Assembly: GCA_963573305.1 (NCBI GenBank)
Contig: OY754329.1
Span: 66,399,084 to 66,463,083 of the forward strand
Direction: 5' to 3'
Length of the DNA stretch: 64,000 nucleotides
DNA from: Pyrrhosoma nymphula
Lineage: Eukaryota; Arthropoda; Insecta; Odonata; Coenagrionidae
Shown: one piece after another, positions 36,903 through 48,675 of the stretch
Position numbering within the stretch: the first letter of the stretch is position 1
Layout of the letters: each line of letters opens with the position of its first letter
Translations under genes and position numbers: made by a program
Notes under the pieces: generated by a model
What the model was told of the DNA's origin: nothing
The model's input: only the letters and a program-made list of their open reading frames with translations
Database searches by the model: none

Positions 36903-37033
36903 GCTGGTAATATTTCCACACTTTCCATTGAACACCGATCAATGTCTCGACTCGTTATTCCTTCCCTGATGATGGTAGAACGTGGCAAAACCTTGTTCGG
37001 TGGTCAACAAAAATGTGGAAATTTTACTAGTGC
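36903..37033. repeat. Diverged inverted repeat pair around a CTGATGA centre
   Basis: The right arm (36983-37033: GGCAAAACCTTGTTCGGTGG, ATGTGGAAATTTTACTAG) and the reverse complement of the left arm (36903-36952) align over about 50 bases with scattered changes. The centre holds CTGATGATGG (36966-36975). A single arm also occurs at 17331-17385. Inverted terminal-repeat pairs are known for Penelope-like elements, so these are probably such ends without a body. Confidence 0.6.
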
Positions 37034-39040
37034 TTACCTTTCTTGATGACTGATAAGCAATTATGGACTGATTTAGGAAGAATGAAATGAAAACCTTTAA
37101 ATTTCTTTGTCAAAATAACTTCGGTGACTAGTTTGAATCATTTATATAAATTAGTAAGATAAAAATTTCAGAAATTTATTGCTATTTAAGCTTCTCTCCT
37201 AGGAAAAATAAGGGAAGGTGGAAAATATGACCTTATTTTCGCTCTATTAGCCATTCTAAAGTGGGAGTTAGTTGCCTCAAGCTCAAAGCAGGCACTTAAC
37301 ATGCCGAAAGTAACATCAAACGTCAAGCTTCAGCGGCAAAATGGCAAACCAGAAAAAGGCAAACGGTGATACATTTTGGTAAAGGTGGAGTAATATATAC
37401 GTAGAATACAGAAGATGAAATAGCCCAGGAGACTACAACTTTTACATATCAACGCCAAAAACATTCCTAAAATTGTAAACTAATTAAATTGTGACCCCAA
37501 TAATACGTGGTTCTAAAGTAAGCTGACATCTCCATAGTAATATGAAAGGTGGCGTGGTATGTTTCAGAGAACTGAAATCTGAGAAAAGAGGACAAAATAG
37601 GTTGCGTTTAAATATCGTTGGAGAAGGGGGTGTGGGGGAGAACGGAGAAGGCGCGATGTACGGAAAGAATGACGAACGAGGAAGCGCAAGACATGGATTG
37701 TGAGGAGAGGAAACTTCTTCCCTTCTCAAAGGAGAACTCTTCGTGGATTGCATCACGCTTACCTCTGCCCTAAAGACTTAATTTCTGAAGAATATTAATT
37801 GTAAACATTGAGAATCCATTTCTGGCGGGTTACGACCAATTCAATCCCAATTTCAGGGAACATCACTAAGTAAAGCCTGTAAAAACTATTTATCTAGAGA
37901 TGTGTAAGGTGTCGTTATGAAATGAATTCTGTTTACACAGTAGACAAATGCCGAAATATAGGACCAATATCATGTTCTATACATAAATATCAAGAATAAC
38001 AAGACAAAACGTTAATCTCCCTCTATCACCAATTTAGAAATTTATATATCTCCATTCAACCATATGATTCTCATTTATCACCTGAAGAAATTCATAGTAC
38101 ACTAATATTTCTAAATTTGTAGGAAAAATCTTTTAAAATGCATACAAATATTTTTAGTTAAAATATACTTTAAAACGGAATCTTTTAATCATTTAATTGA
38201 ATCATTAAAACTGAATTGTACTTAATTTACATGGAAAATGAGCACCCACATGAATGAGTTACTCCAGGAATCTACTTATTATATACACATTTATTAATGC
38301 AAGAAATCCTTGAAAGTGTATCTATTAATTCTTACTTAATTAAAAAAAACTATAGTTTTCAAGATGAGGAATATATTTAATGATCGCGTTTGGTAGCAAA
38401 AGGAATAAGCTGTATTAATGTATCTAGCTGTATTTATATAAGCTGTATTTACTACATGGTATTCATTATATCTTCATGAGGGCTTAGAAGTTATAATTAA
38501 AAGGGAGAATGATACACAATATATACAAAAGTAATTTTAAAATATAATATTCGATAGAATACATACAATACATAAAATACGTGCCACAGGGCTAGCAAAA
38601 ATCGAATAGTCAAAATTTTCATAAAATATACAATATATCAGTAACGTAGCGAGGATTTCTTTAAGAGGGTGTCCATTTTGAGTAAAAATGAGAGATTGGA
38701 GAGAAACCTATTAAAATTAGGAGAATATTTGGGTGTGCATGCAATTAATAATGCAATTTTGACTGCGGTGTAGTAGCCAATATTTAAAGTTTTAGCTATT
38801 CAAACCGCTGAAAGAAAACAAAACCCGCAGTTATTTTTCTTTTGGAAAATTATAAATGCATTTATTTAAATAGTTCTTAAAACAGGGGAATAAATAAATC
38901 TAACTTTCTTTGTTAAAAAAAAACTAATATAAATTTAATCCTGTAGTACCACTTTTAAAAAATGTATTCAACATTTTGGCAATGTCACTGAAAATACAGG
39001 TATATTCCGTATTAGTCCTCCCATACAATTGTGTTAAGTA
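37034..39040. other. AT-rich stretch, no gene seen
   Basis: A purine-rich block at 37575-37740 yields a 90-codon minus frame (37484-37756) without motifs. A GTAGCGAGGATTTC fragment lies at about 38646. Confidence 0.5.
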
Positions 39041-39545
39041 AGGGGCAACCCAACCTGGGGTTCAAATTGCTTTTTAAGGCAAGCGCATTTGGGATGCAAA
39101 TATATACTTTCGGTGGCGGTCGCGGCGTAGGAATGATGAATACCGCCTCGGCCACGCAGCAGTGCTTCGGATGCCTCGTGATTCCCGCCGACCGGAATCG
39201 AAGCCACAACCAAGCGTTCCGTCCCTTTACAACGGCGTGCAAGCGGCGGCAATTCATTTCCTCCTTTACCGGCGCCTTTATCCATCACGAGCCAGCGCAA
39301 ATGGCGCTCGTCGGGCCTTCCGCGCGCACACACACATATGAGCACTTCGTGGGCCAAGTGCATGGGGGAGGATCTGCGCGCTTTACTCTTCTCCCTTGCC
39401 GCTTCAAAACTTCACTTGGGCACATCAGCATTCGATGACCCGTCGCGTTCTCCCGGCTATAAAATGCAGGTAGGTTGGTCGGTCCTACCTCAGGCTCCAC
39501 ATGCGCCCGAAGATTCGCCTGCCTTACGCTGAGATGCACCAAGCG
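39041..39545. other. CpG-rich island with frames on both strands
   Basis: GC and CpG content is clearly higher than in the flanks. Overlapping frames (135 codons plus at 39031-39438; 109 and 114 codons minus) do not resemble known proteins and overlap one another. I read this as a candidate promoter or enhancer island or a first-exon region. Confidence 0.45.
39458..39464 (+). promoter_or_regulatory. TATA-like box in the CpG-rich island
   Basis: TATAAAA lies within GC-rich sequence. An initiator-like CTCAGG starts about 31 bases downstream. A short GGTAGG/CCTACC hairpin lies between them, and the CAGGTAG word at 39468-39474 matches the insect TAGteam (Zelda) motif. With no gene downstream this is only a candidate. 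Confidence 0.3.
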
Positions 39546-40040
39546 TTTGCAAACTCTAGGCCATGAATAATAAATTTGGGAGAGGCTTGCAATTTCATTC
39601 CATCTCCAGCTTCGTCTGGGGAATACCAAAACTTTGCCTCATTCCACGAACGGGTACATACTCCAGTACTCAAATTCAATTCCAGTTATCGAGTACACCC
39701 TACGTGTTCTCGACGAAAAAAGTATCAACGGAGGAAATAAACATGTTCGTAGATCTATGATAAATTCATCCAATATACTCTACCAATAAATCTCGAGCAT
39801 CGAAACCGGCAGGTTTTTCATACTCTCTACCTTTCCAAGTAGTCTTATTTCCGGACAGTGGTGTTTGTTTTTCGTGGGACTAACATTACGAAATCATTAT
39901 TCACTTCAGAAATGAGAAAATTGCGGTATAATAGTGGCCAACGGTGGACAACCGAAATTAAAATGTTGCATGTGATCCGTAGGAAATTCCTCTATCTTAT
40001 ATACAACGTACATATACCTTTATCTTATATACAACGTATA
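39546..40040. repeat. Duplicated TATCTTATATACAACGTA word
   Basis: The 18-base word is present at 39993-40010 and 40021-40038 (period 28), directly beside the SINE tail at 40049. No gene is seen. Confidence 0.7.
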
Positions 40041-40048
40041 TAAGATAA

Positions 40049-40217
40049 TAATAATAATAATAATACTTGCGTCTTTATTTAAACAAGTGTATTTAGGACC
40101 ATTGGGTCCTCTCTTACAATAAACTTGAACAATCACAAACATCCATGTCCTGGGAGGAGAAAAATCCTCCCCTGGCGGGATTCGAACCCGCGACATTTTG
40201 GTTGGCAGGCGAGGACG
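40049..40217 (-). mobile_element. Short tRNA-derived SINE with TAA-repeat tail
   Basis: On the minus strand the 5' part (40217 downwards) carries an anticodon-arm-like CCTGCCAACCAAAATG and a perfect T-arm, CGGGTTCGAATCCCG. An A/T body follows, and it ends in TTATTATTATTA (plus 40049-40064). TAAGATAA directly flanks both sides (40041-40048 and 40218-40225), consistent with an 8-bp target-site duplication. The A box is missing, so the copy may be 5'-truncated. Confidence 0.75.
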
Positions 40218-40225
40218 TAAGATAA

Positions 40226-42599
40226 AGGTATATTCTCGCCGTTTCTATAAATCGATACACGATTTTAATGATCCGTTGTTTATACAAATACCTGTACGTA
40301 TTGCTTGATTGTTTGTAATAACTAATGGTTGAAACAAACAGAAACATATGCACTGGTAAAGAATGACGTCACGAACAACTGGCTACTGAGGTATTGTTTT
40401 CAATATAAATGCGAAATAAATGTTAAATATACAGGAGAATTATTTTTTTTAAGTAAATTGACCAACTAAGTAAATTGAATCTGCCAATGATGATTTTCGA
40501 TAATTCTAAGGAATCTATGAAATCATTCGAGCCGAAGAAATGACCATCGCGTACCTTTGAAATAAATGAAAGTATTTTTGAAAAATGTCTGCAAGTTATG
40601 CAAGCCCTGTTTAAAAGATGCCCATCGCTCAATATAAAATTTTGTGCACTGAGATCGTAAAACATTTTTAATTGGCGATAATATATGTGTATACAATTTT
40701 GGCTACTTGAAATTATTAATTCAGATAAAGTATTAATTCGCTAAATTATTATATACTCCTGTAATTGTAGACTGAATTGTACGGCTTAAATATCCACAAT
40801 GCTCATTGAGTTCGAATCACATATAAGCCCTTTTTATCACTAAACTGCATGTTAAACTCTGTTTTGCAGTGTTTTATAACTGCTCATTTGGAAACATTAT
40901 CTCACAAAGGAAGGAAAATGCAATTTTATTCACAAAAATAATGACAGGTTTTCGAAAAAAGAGAACATTTTTAAATCCAACAAAAAATGCTTTTAAGAAT
41001 CTTTCTCGACCATCTTCGACTCCTTGACAATATACATCGAGGTTGTTTCAAAAGGAACTACTTGGATTTTTTATTAATACAATGTGGAAAGAAAACGTAT
41101 TTAGAGTGAAATGTTTGGCAAGACAATTTCATCGTTGAATGATTTAATACCAGAATATAACTAAGTTATCATGTAATATATATTAGTCAGCCAAAGCTAT
41201 TTTCTCTCAAACAGTCTTACCTGAAGGTCTTTATTGAATACGAAGGCAATGACTTTCTTTCCCTACATTCCGAATTCAGTTTATAAAATTTACATATTAT
41301 TGTTATCTAATTTGTACTTAGCGTTGAATTATTTGGAAAAGCTTTCCCAGCACATTATTCTTGAATTGTTGCTTATTGCGACAAATACCAGCATATTTTA
41401 ATTTTTGTTAACTATTTGAAGCGTAAATAAAACGGCCATTTATCACGTAAATGCCTATGGATTATTTGATCTATATATTTTCAATGGTACGGAAAGTGGC
41501 AGCTTAAGCCTTCATTTTTACAATAACACGGACATTTTTTCTGTAACTGCGAGCGTTATTACCATAATTTTAAGAAAGTTATTTGATTAAAACTCACATG
41601 TGGGACCACATTCCCTATTTGATGCCGTGCGCTCTAAATTGGCTGCAGTTCAGTTTCGCTTGCAAATTAAGGGATGAAAAACAGGATTGTCCCAAATAAT
41701 GGAATAAGGCATAGTCGTCCCTACCATGGCTACTATGCCAGAAAATTATTATGTCACAAAGTCATCATTTGAGCTCTAATTGTCACTATCCCTGAACTTG
41801 TACGTGAAATACGGCCGTTTGATTCAGGCTTAAGTTGGAAGGATTTGATAATCATACTGCAAATGGTGCGCGTTGAATTTCAACGGGAAGAATAAAAAAA
41901 TAATATGTCCGCATTGAATTAAAATAATTTTACCCATATGACCAGCAAAATGCAGGTCTGAATGCAGACCTGAAAAACCTATGGATCAGTCATTTGCCTC
42001 GCATGGAGAAGTTGACGTGAAAATTATACCAACTACAACCTTGCTCTAATTATGTTACTTCAACCAATAATCAATCCTAATTGAAAAGTACCTCTGTTAA
42101 AATTTCTTTTTCAAGTCTATGCCAAGGATGCCAGATAAATACAAAAATTTGCGGTTTCAATAGTACAAAAATTTGAAATTTGGGATAAAAACTAAAAACT
42201 TAGGAGAAAAACGAGTTTTATATACGAAATCGAATAAAAGAATTATTCTTTCACTCATCCAATGTTTTAACTTTAAGCCCATATCAGACGTGAAAGTTGT
42301 TTAAATAGAAAAAATAAGACACCTCTGCAGAGAATCCAATGCTTATGGAAGTAAAGTTGGTAAAAAAGCATAGGGTCATTGAGCATTACCAATGTCTTTT
42401 ACATTCTACAAAAAATAGTTTATAAATTTAGTTCAAATTCATCAAGAGGTTTGGAGATCTATAGCGTTCAAACGAACAGTAATTCAGTTTTACAGATTTA
42501 GATTTTACCAGAAACATAGAAGATCACTTGGTTTTCCCCAACTCTTCTTTGTTTAAACCATCTTGAGTCGCAACCATTCACTTCGTCGATTCAACTACC
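40226..42599. other. AT-rich stretch, no gene seen
   Basis: A perfect small hairpin, CAGGTCTG-AATG-CAGACCTG, occurs at 41953-41972 with no adjacent gene. TACAAAAATTTG is duplicated near 42140-42175. Confidence 0.55.
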
Positions 42600-43140
42600 T
42601 TTTAGTCACGCACCTGTGGCAGGGTGTGCACGCATAATCAGCACCACGAGAGCGCAAACACAGATACCGTACGTTCTCGCCTTGCTTCGGCCATTCACTT
42701 CCATCTCCCCTGCAAAGCCCAGAGACCCCCAGGGTCCCCCGACAAGTCCCACAGCATTTTCCTTCACCTGTTGTAAGAGGGAGAGGTGTGAGGATTTCGG
42801 GTGTGAGAAACCCCGGGGACGATTACATCTTCAAAGCTAATTGCCGACGGTAGGCTGCCTGCTGGTGCCTACGTTCCCCGAAGCCCCACCTTCTGTCCCA
42901 TGGGGTAACTACACAACTACCTGCACGCCCCCTACTACCAGATACAGTGTCGCGGCTAAAGCTGCTTCCCTGTTGCTTGTCCCACCTCTCACCCCCCCAC
43001 CCACCTCCCTTTTGCATTCCTCCCACCCCTCCCCCCACACATGGCTTGCTTAATTCTGCCCAACTAGACTTCACGCGACTCGCCAGATGCGCCCTGCACG
43101 CCTGCAAATCAAGTTTTGGAACAAACTGCAACGCGACTCA
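42600..43140. other. C-rich, CpG-rich island
   Basis: The plus strand is strongly C-rich (CCACCCACCTCCC tracts at 42990-43040), so the minus strand is purine-rich and open over 102 codons (42823-43131). No known domain was seen. It may be a regulatory island or an old repeat. Confidence 0.4.
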
Positions 43141-45005
43141 GTTCACATAATATTACCATTGCGCGTTTCAATTGTTGAAAGGGTTCTACTTCCTGCAGCA
43201 GAAGCAAGATAATTCGCATGGTTTTTTGAAAGTTCTACTGAGTGAACAAAGATTATTTTATGGGAGAAAAAAACAGTACAATTGAGGCAGATATTCAATT
43301 TTACTTAATGAGATTACACAGTGTGAAAATAGAACGAAAGATTTATCTCTTATTATAGAAATGGGGACATTTTTAAAGTGTGACCCAGTTCCTTTGCCTA
43401 GATAAGTCTTGACCTATCAATATCATTAATATCCAATAGATTTCCAATTTTAACTTGTTTTCAATAATCCTGATAGCATTATTGATTTCTTCATCTACAA
43501 ACACCTTTCAAAAATTTCCACTCTTATTAAAGGAAAAGTTAAAGAAAACATTGCACAAAAAAAATCTGTAGTCTTCAAAAAGCAACTTCAACTAACGGAG
43601 GAAACTGTTTCAGGCTTTATGTTGTGAAAGTTATTTATCACTTTGAAATTTAAAATAACGCTGTGCAGTCCACTTAATAATTTCTTTTTCAAATTCAACA
43701 TTAAGTCTCAACCTAATTCTACTTGGCCTATGATATGAAAGTATAAGCCATATATAAGATGATTTAATGAATGCGTAAGATAAATCATATCTAAAACTAT
43801 CAATAGGCCTGGACACCAAAGATCGGATGAAAATTTATCCCCTATGAGATAAGTAAACTTTTAAGGAGTCTTTTTATGGTACGAAACCAATAAATATTGA
43901 TGCATAGGTATGCCATTCAATACATTTAACTACGGTAACAACTTGTAAGGGGAAAACTTGGTTCAACCGGACTAATCTACTCAACTAAATACGATCTATT
44001 GATAAATTTCATATTGTTGAAAACAGAATAAGCACTTGTAAAAACTCATTAAGCTTCCTTCAAGAAATAAGTTGAAAACTTATGAATTAAAAAAAAATAG
44101 AATGGCTTAGAAGTTGGTCAAAGACACTCACAAAGTAAACAAAAACGTTGAGTCTCATAATCCCCATTTATTACATGGTTTAATATCCTACACTTAGCTA
44201 CAAACTGGAGCAGATTAAAGTAAAATATTGGCACTTTGAACGTTGCGGTCGAAAAGTACCTACTCATAGAATGATACCGTGGTACAATGACAGCCAATTT
44301 TTATCGTGAAAGGAATAAAAAGAGAATGAAACGGACTTTGATACACCAAGCCAAAGAACGACATTATTTGAAAACCATATCTATACATGGGGCCAAAATT
44401 ATTTCTTTAGTTATCAAGTTATGTGGCCAATGCAGACACAGAAGTAAAACATGTGAAAGCAGTACAAAATGGCTTTGGTGTCATGAAGAAGTAGAAAAAG
44501 TAAAAAAGATTCCATAAAAATTGTCTTAAAAAGTGTTTATTTGTAAAAAAAAGTATATGTACACTTGTAGCATCTTTTGACAAATTCTCGGTCTGTTTGT
44601 GTGTGTTTGTGTTGATAGAAATGTTTGTTAAAATTTTAATAAAGAAAATGGTTGTTGTTTGGTGATTTTCCAATGTACAGAAAATTATTTGTCTTTAGGG
44701 CGTTAAACTTGTAAGATATGTATATCACTGTATCACTTTATTTAGAATGTAATTGAAAATCGTGTAATATAACCAGCTTATGACTATGTAAATCTCATCT
44801 TGATGGTAACAAAAAAAACGGAATTTTTCTGGGTTACTTATATTTCACCACACTATTAATATAATCCAGGTTAAAATTATAAACTTACATGAGTGAAATA
44901 AAAGATATTATTATAAAATCTAAGGTCAAATCTCAAGATCAAGCTTCTCTTAAGAAGTGAGAACTCTAATTGACGCCAGTAGTATATCGAAAGAGTTATT
45001 AGCAT
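43141..45005. other. AT-rich stretch, no gene seen
   Basis: A 76-codon plus frame (44287-44517) contains LCGQCRHRSKTCESS and WCHEEVEK, a few cysteines without a clear finger pattern. AATAAAG follows at about 44638. It is not enough to call a gene. Confidence 0.45.
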
Positions 45006-45500
45006 TAAGGGTACCGGGGCTGATGGGGGTTTGTCGTGCAGTCGAGGGAGTCATTCACGATTTAACGAGGGCACGCGCACGGGAAACGATTTAAGTCGCC
45101 CCGTCAAAACCAGCTTTTACGGATCACTCATCCCACTGCCCTCGAACGCGTTGCGCCTCGTATCGGAAGAGTTGACGGGAAATTCGGTGCCGATAATCTC
45201 CGTGGCTATAACAGCCTGCACGAAGCCATTACGATGCAAACTCGGCCCCGTTTCTCGGAGAAAATGGAAATTCAGTACGGAAAACAGGATGCATGAAGAT
45301 GCCACAGCTTTCTTGGGAGAGGGGAGATCTCTTCAAGAGGAAGGAGCGAAGGAATGCCGGGCTCCAACACGACGGAGAGATTGAGGAAGAGCCGGAAGAC
45401 GGCGTTAACGAACGCTCGAGACTTCTTCAGGGATGTGCCAATGAGAAGATGAAATCAGAGGATATGTCGTGGAAATGGCCGCGATTTTAGCGTGAATACG
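45006..45500. other. CpG-rich island with overlapping frames
   Basis: A 117-codon plus frame (45031-45384) and a 62-codon minus frame overlap here; neither is recognised. GC is well above the flanks. Confidence 0.4.
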
Positions 45501-45570
45501 AATCTGCAATTGAGCACTTAGGAATTGCCAAGATGAGGTATGCTCGTGCTTCAAAGAACCAACTATCATT

Positions 45571-45607
45571 GGCTATTTGGAGGAGGTGACCGAAAACTTA
45601 GGTCATT
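45571..45607 (+). repeat. Dispersed repeat family, 5' fragment (copy D)
   Basis: GAGGTGACCGAAAACT followed by AGGTCATT matches 15533-15568 with three substitutions and one indel. Similarity to copy A is lost after this point. Confidence 0.65.
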
Positions 45608-46568
45608 TGCGCCACCAAAGAAATTTGTCTTTCAAAGCTCTTGAACAAGTGACGGCAATCGATGATGCATTTTTGCCACTCGAATTTGTTGAATAGAGAA
45701 TGCCCGGAAATAAAATATCAATATGATGTATAATTATCATAATTAATCATTGGTACGCGTGCAGGCATAGGCATGCACTTGAGATGAATGATGTCACCAA
45801 TATGTCGAGGCCCAATGGTAAAGCATACAAAATTCATATCTTAATGTTGCACGTAAATTATTTATTAACTTGGCAAGAGAAATATCTTCTGTCCAAACTG
45901 AATCCAGATTTCTTAACCGTCTAAGTAAATGGTTATTCAAGCAAATAGATATATACAATATTCTTTGATGTCAAAGCACGTACCACCATAGCATGTCATA
46001 AATATCACTATGTAATATATGTCATATATTTATTCACTATTTCTTAAATTGTTACTTCTTTTGCATTTTTCTATTTTTTAATGCATAAATTCTATGTATT
46101 TCAATTTATGTTAATTATTGAGCATACATTTGTACCAATTGCAATGCCTATAAAGATACTTACATGCTGTTAAATAGACTGCTGCTGAACACAGCGTAAT
46201 CAATGGATGGCTAATCCAATACAGGTTTCTTCAGGGGTGCCTAATTTCACTAATATCATTGTTTTACAGATTATATTGCACAACTTTGTGTGTGAAATAA
46301 AATATTATGATTATTGTTATTATATGAGTACAAATGAGAAAATTTATTTACCATGACGTTATCTGCGACGTAGTCTTATACAGATTGTAGTGTAACCTAC
46401 CAGGGACATTTAGAAAAGGGTATACTCATCTAACCTCTTGGATTTTGGTGTAAACATAAGGTAAAAGATGCATGAAGATTCAAAACATATGCCTCCAGCA
46501 TATAAACACCATAAAGAAATTCAAAACGAGTAAGACAGAAAAAAATTGAAAAGCGGTCTGGGAGACCG
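45608..46568. other. AT-rich stretch, nothing seen
   Basis: No coding signal, RNA gene or repeat was recognised. Confidence 0.5.
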
Positions 46569-46631
46569 ACGTCACGGTTTACTTAACATTTTTCACGTCA
46601 CGGTTTGCTTATTTTTTTCACGTCACGGTTT
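46569..46631. repeat. Three-copy ACGTCACGGTTT tandem repeat
   Basis: The word ACGTCACGGTTT starts at 46569, 46595 and 46620, separated by CTTA and T-rich spacers. The array ends exactly where dispersed-repeat copy B begins. Confidence 0.85.
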
Positions 46632-46910
46632 GAGGGTTAAGAAAAAGATGGAAGAGTAGTTCAGAGGAGGATTATGTGGGGAATATAGAACTGGAGGAGA
46701 CAAACCTGTCGTCGGCATTGGACTTCTTATAACAAAAGGCCCCAAAGGAGACCATATTTTAACGTCCCATGCGACGGACGGAGAACAATGCTTGAAGTTT
46801 TCTACACATGGTACCCAAGTAGGGATAAACCTCTCCCGTGCCGGGATACGAATTACAGTCCTCAAGATCAGAAGCCTGTGCCGTAGCTACGTCTTCAACC
46901 AGATCATCGT
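46632..46910 (+). repeat. Dispersed repeat family, copy B
   Basis: Blocks in order are GTCGTCGGCATTGG, AAAAGGCCCCAAAGG, TCCCATGCGACGGACGGAG, TGCTTGAAGTTTTCTACACA and GGTACCCAAGTAGG. Then comes an antisense B-box-like CCGGGATACGAATTACAG. The match to copies A and C is clear by eye. The antisense B box suggests a tRNA-like head on the minus strand. Confidence 0.7.
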
Positions 46911-46988
46911 GATTGAGTATAAATCCTGTAAAATATAAAAATTCAATGCTTTCTTGATGATATGCTATTCAACTAAAGATTTAATAAC

Positions 46989-47067
46989 ATATCAGAGATA
47001 GAAGAAGTAACTCTGCATCACCACATACCATGTTAAATTGCAGAGTCACTTCTTCTATCCCTGATAT
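46989..47067. repeat. 29-bp inverted repeat
   Basis: ATATCAGAGATAGAAGAAG (arm 46989-47017) and its near-exact reverse complement at 47039-47067 (two mismatches) flank a 21-base loop. It may be a MITE remnant or a hairpin RNA source; no flanking duplication was noticed. Confidence 0.85.
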
Positions 47068-47290
47068 TAAGGAATTCCACCAAGTGAGGTCTGAAACCAT
47101 CATCTAAATTTAATAATATAGTCACGATAAACGGCAATGAGTTTCTTCCATATTAAAGTGTAAAGTGAAGATCTGAGAGGGGAATGGAAGTGTAAAGTGA
47201 AGTTCAAAACCATCTGAATAGTTTATAATCATCTACCGTGGACAATAATATAGCGATTAGGCAATGAAAAATGGCAAAGGTATAAATATA

Positions 47291-47345
47291 TCACGTCCCA
47301 GGAATCGAACCACGAACGAAAAATTGCCGCAGTGGTTCGGACAAT
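47291..47345 (-). repeat. tRNA-like SINE head (minus)
   Basis: On the minus strand, GTGGTTCGATTCCTGGG forms a B box and T arm, preceded by an anticodon-arm-like GAACCACTGCGGC. Confidence 0.45.
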
Positions 47346-47660
47346 AATAGCTGTGATCGCAACCGTCAATAATGCACACGGTAACGATAGCTTTGTTCTT
47401 GGTCGTTGCAACGATAGTATCGTGATCTTTCCCATACATTGAGATAATTTATTATTATTTTTTTGCATGAAATGCTAATAAAATTGTTCATGTAATAGTG
47501 TCTGTAATTTTGTAATTATTATGCTTGTTAGCAATGCTAAATTTTAACTAATGTCTGTGATGCATAAAATTATTGTTGTAAATTAGAGTAAAATTGTTAA
47601 TAGCAGCATCATAGTGAACAACAAAGAGGATGGTATTAGCCATATTAAATCATTTTACTT

Positions 47661-47724
47661 GACCGTGATCTGAACTCGGTTGTCCCAGTTGGAAGTCAGG
47701 TGTGTTTCACCGACAAGCTATCCC
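47661..47724 (-). repeat. tRNA-like SINE head (minus)
   Basis: The minus strand reads TAGCTTGTCGGTGAAACAC (A-box-like) and then ACCGAGTTCAGATCACGG (B-box-like), at tRNA spacing. Confidence 0.45.
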
Positions 47725-47780
47725 AATTCAAGCCGAATTTCAGCGGGGGTTTGTACGGATGTTGAAATACGGCATGTAAT

Positions 47781-47858
47781 AAGGTGGCTTGTAGGTATTA
47801 GTTCGCTAAAACGTCTAACAGGAAATTGGGAGTTATAGGTTCGAATTCTCATCAAGTT
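47781..47858 (+). repeat. tRNA-like SINE head (plus)
   Basis: GGTGGCTTGTAGGTATTAG (A-box-like) is followed by ATAGGTTCGAATTCTC (B box at 47838-47848). It lies head-to-head with the minus-strand copy at 47661-47724, about 57 bases away. Confidence 0.5.
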
Positions 47859-48675
47859 GAATGATTTATTCACGGTGAGTTCTATCCCCTTCGGTGTATA
47901 CTATTTCGGTGTATATTTGCACTCGTACACGTGACTGCGCACCATATCACACAGTGTATTGGCAGTGATTTGGAACTTTATAGTGTTTGACGGTTAATTC
48001 ATGACTGATACCCTATTATGGAAGACCTTCGAATTTTCAAGTCTCGGCAGTGACGTAACCTTGGCGTTAAGACATGGAAAATTTCAAATAATATAATTTA
48101 TAAGTTAAATTTGCAAAAGCAGTTACGTCAATTCCACCACATTACTGAGGTTGATTTATGAATAAGGCTCCGGTTGTCGAGTTGCTCCCTGCCACACATC
48201 CTTGAGGTATTTTGATGGATGCCACGTAGATGCAGATGATATATAAGTAGATGAATCATCAGAAACCCACTGGCCTGGGAATTCACTCGAAATTCCGAAA
48301 TTGCGCCGTTCCATTCTCGGTTCAGGAACCCTTCTTCCCTTTTCCGGAACTTTCCGACGAATTCTATGCCGTGCATCGTCGAAGATGATAAATCTTTGCA
48401 CCAGAAATCGAGGTCGTGCCACTACAATCGCCTCCCACTAATGGCTAGACTCCTCTTCGGGCATTCATATTTCTTCGCTTTCACGTCGAGTATTGATTTT
48501 CTCAATGCATCTCAGCCGAGGTGCCTTGCAATTATTTCCGCTCACATTTCCTTCCACTTCACTCCCCAGTCAGCAAGGCATTGTGCCTCAAAATAATTCA
48601 GATGTGTGCAAAATGTTTTTTGACCACGTACGACTAAACCAAGGCACCGCTTCAAACTGTTCGATGAATTGTGGA
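47859..48675. other. No gene seen
   Basis: Overlapping frames at 48128-48596 on both strands are unrecognised. GC is moderately raised from 48290. Confidence 0.45.

Noticed and set aside
39031..39629. 135-, 109- and 114-codon frames in the CpG island as proteins
   Set aside because: They overlap on both strands, have no recognisable domain, and stop codons are scarce in GC-rich sequence.
44287..44517. Zinc-finger-like exon (CGQC...CESS...WCH)
   Set aside because: Cysteine and histidine spacing fits no finger I know; no splice sites or neighbours support an exon.
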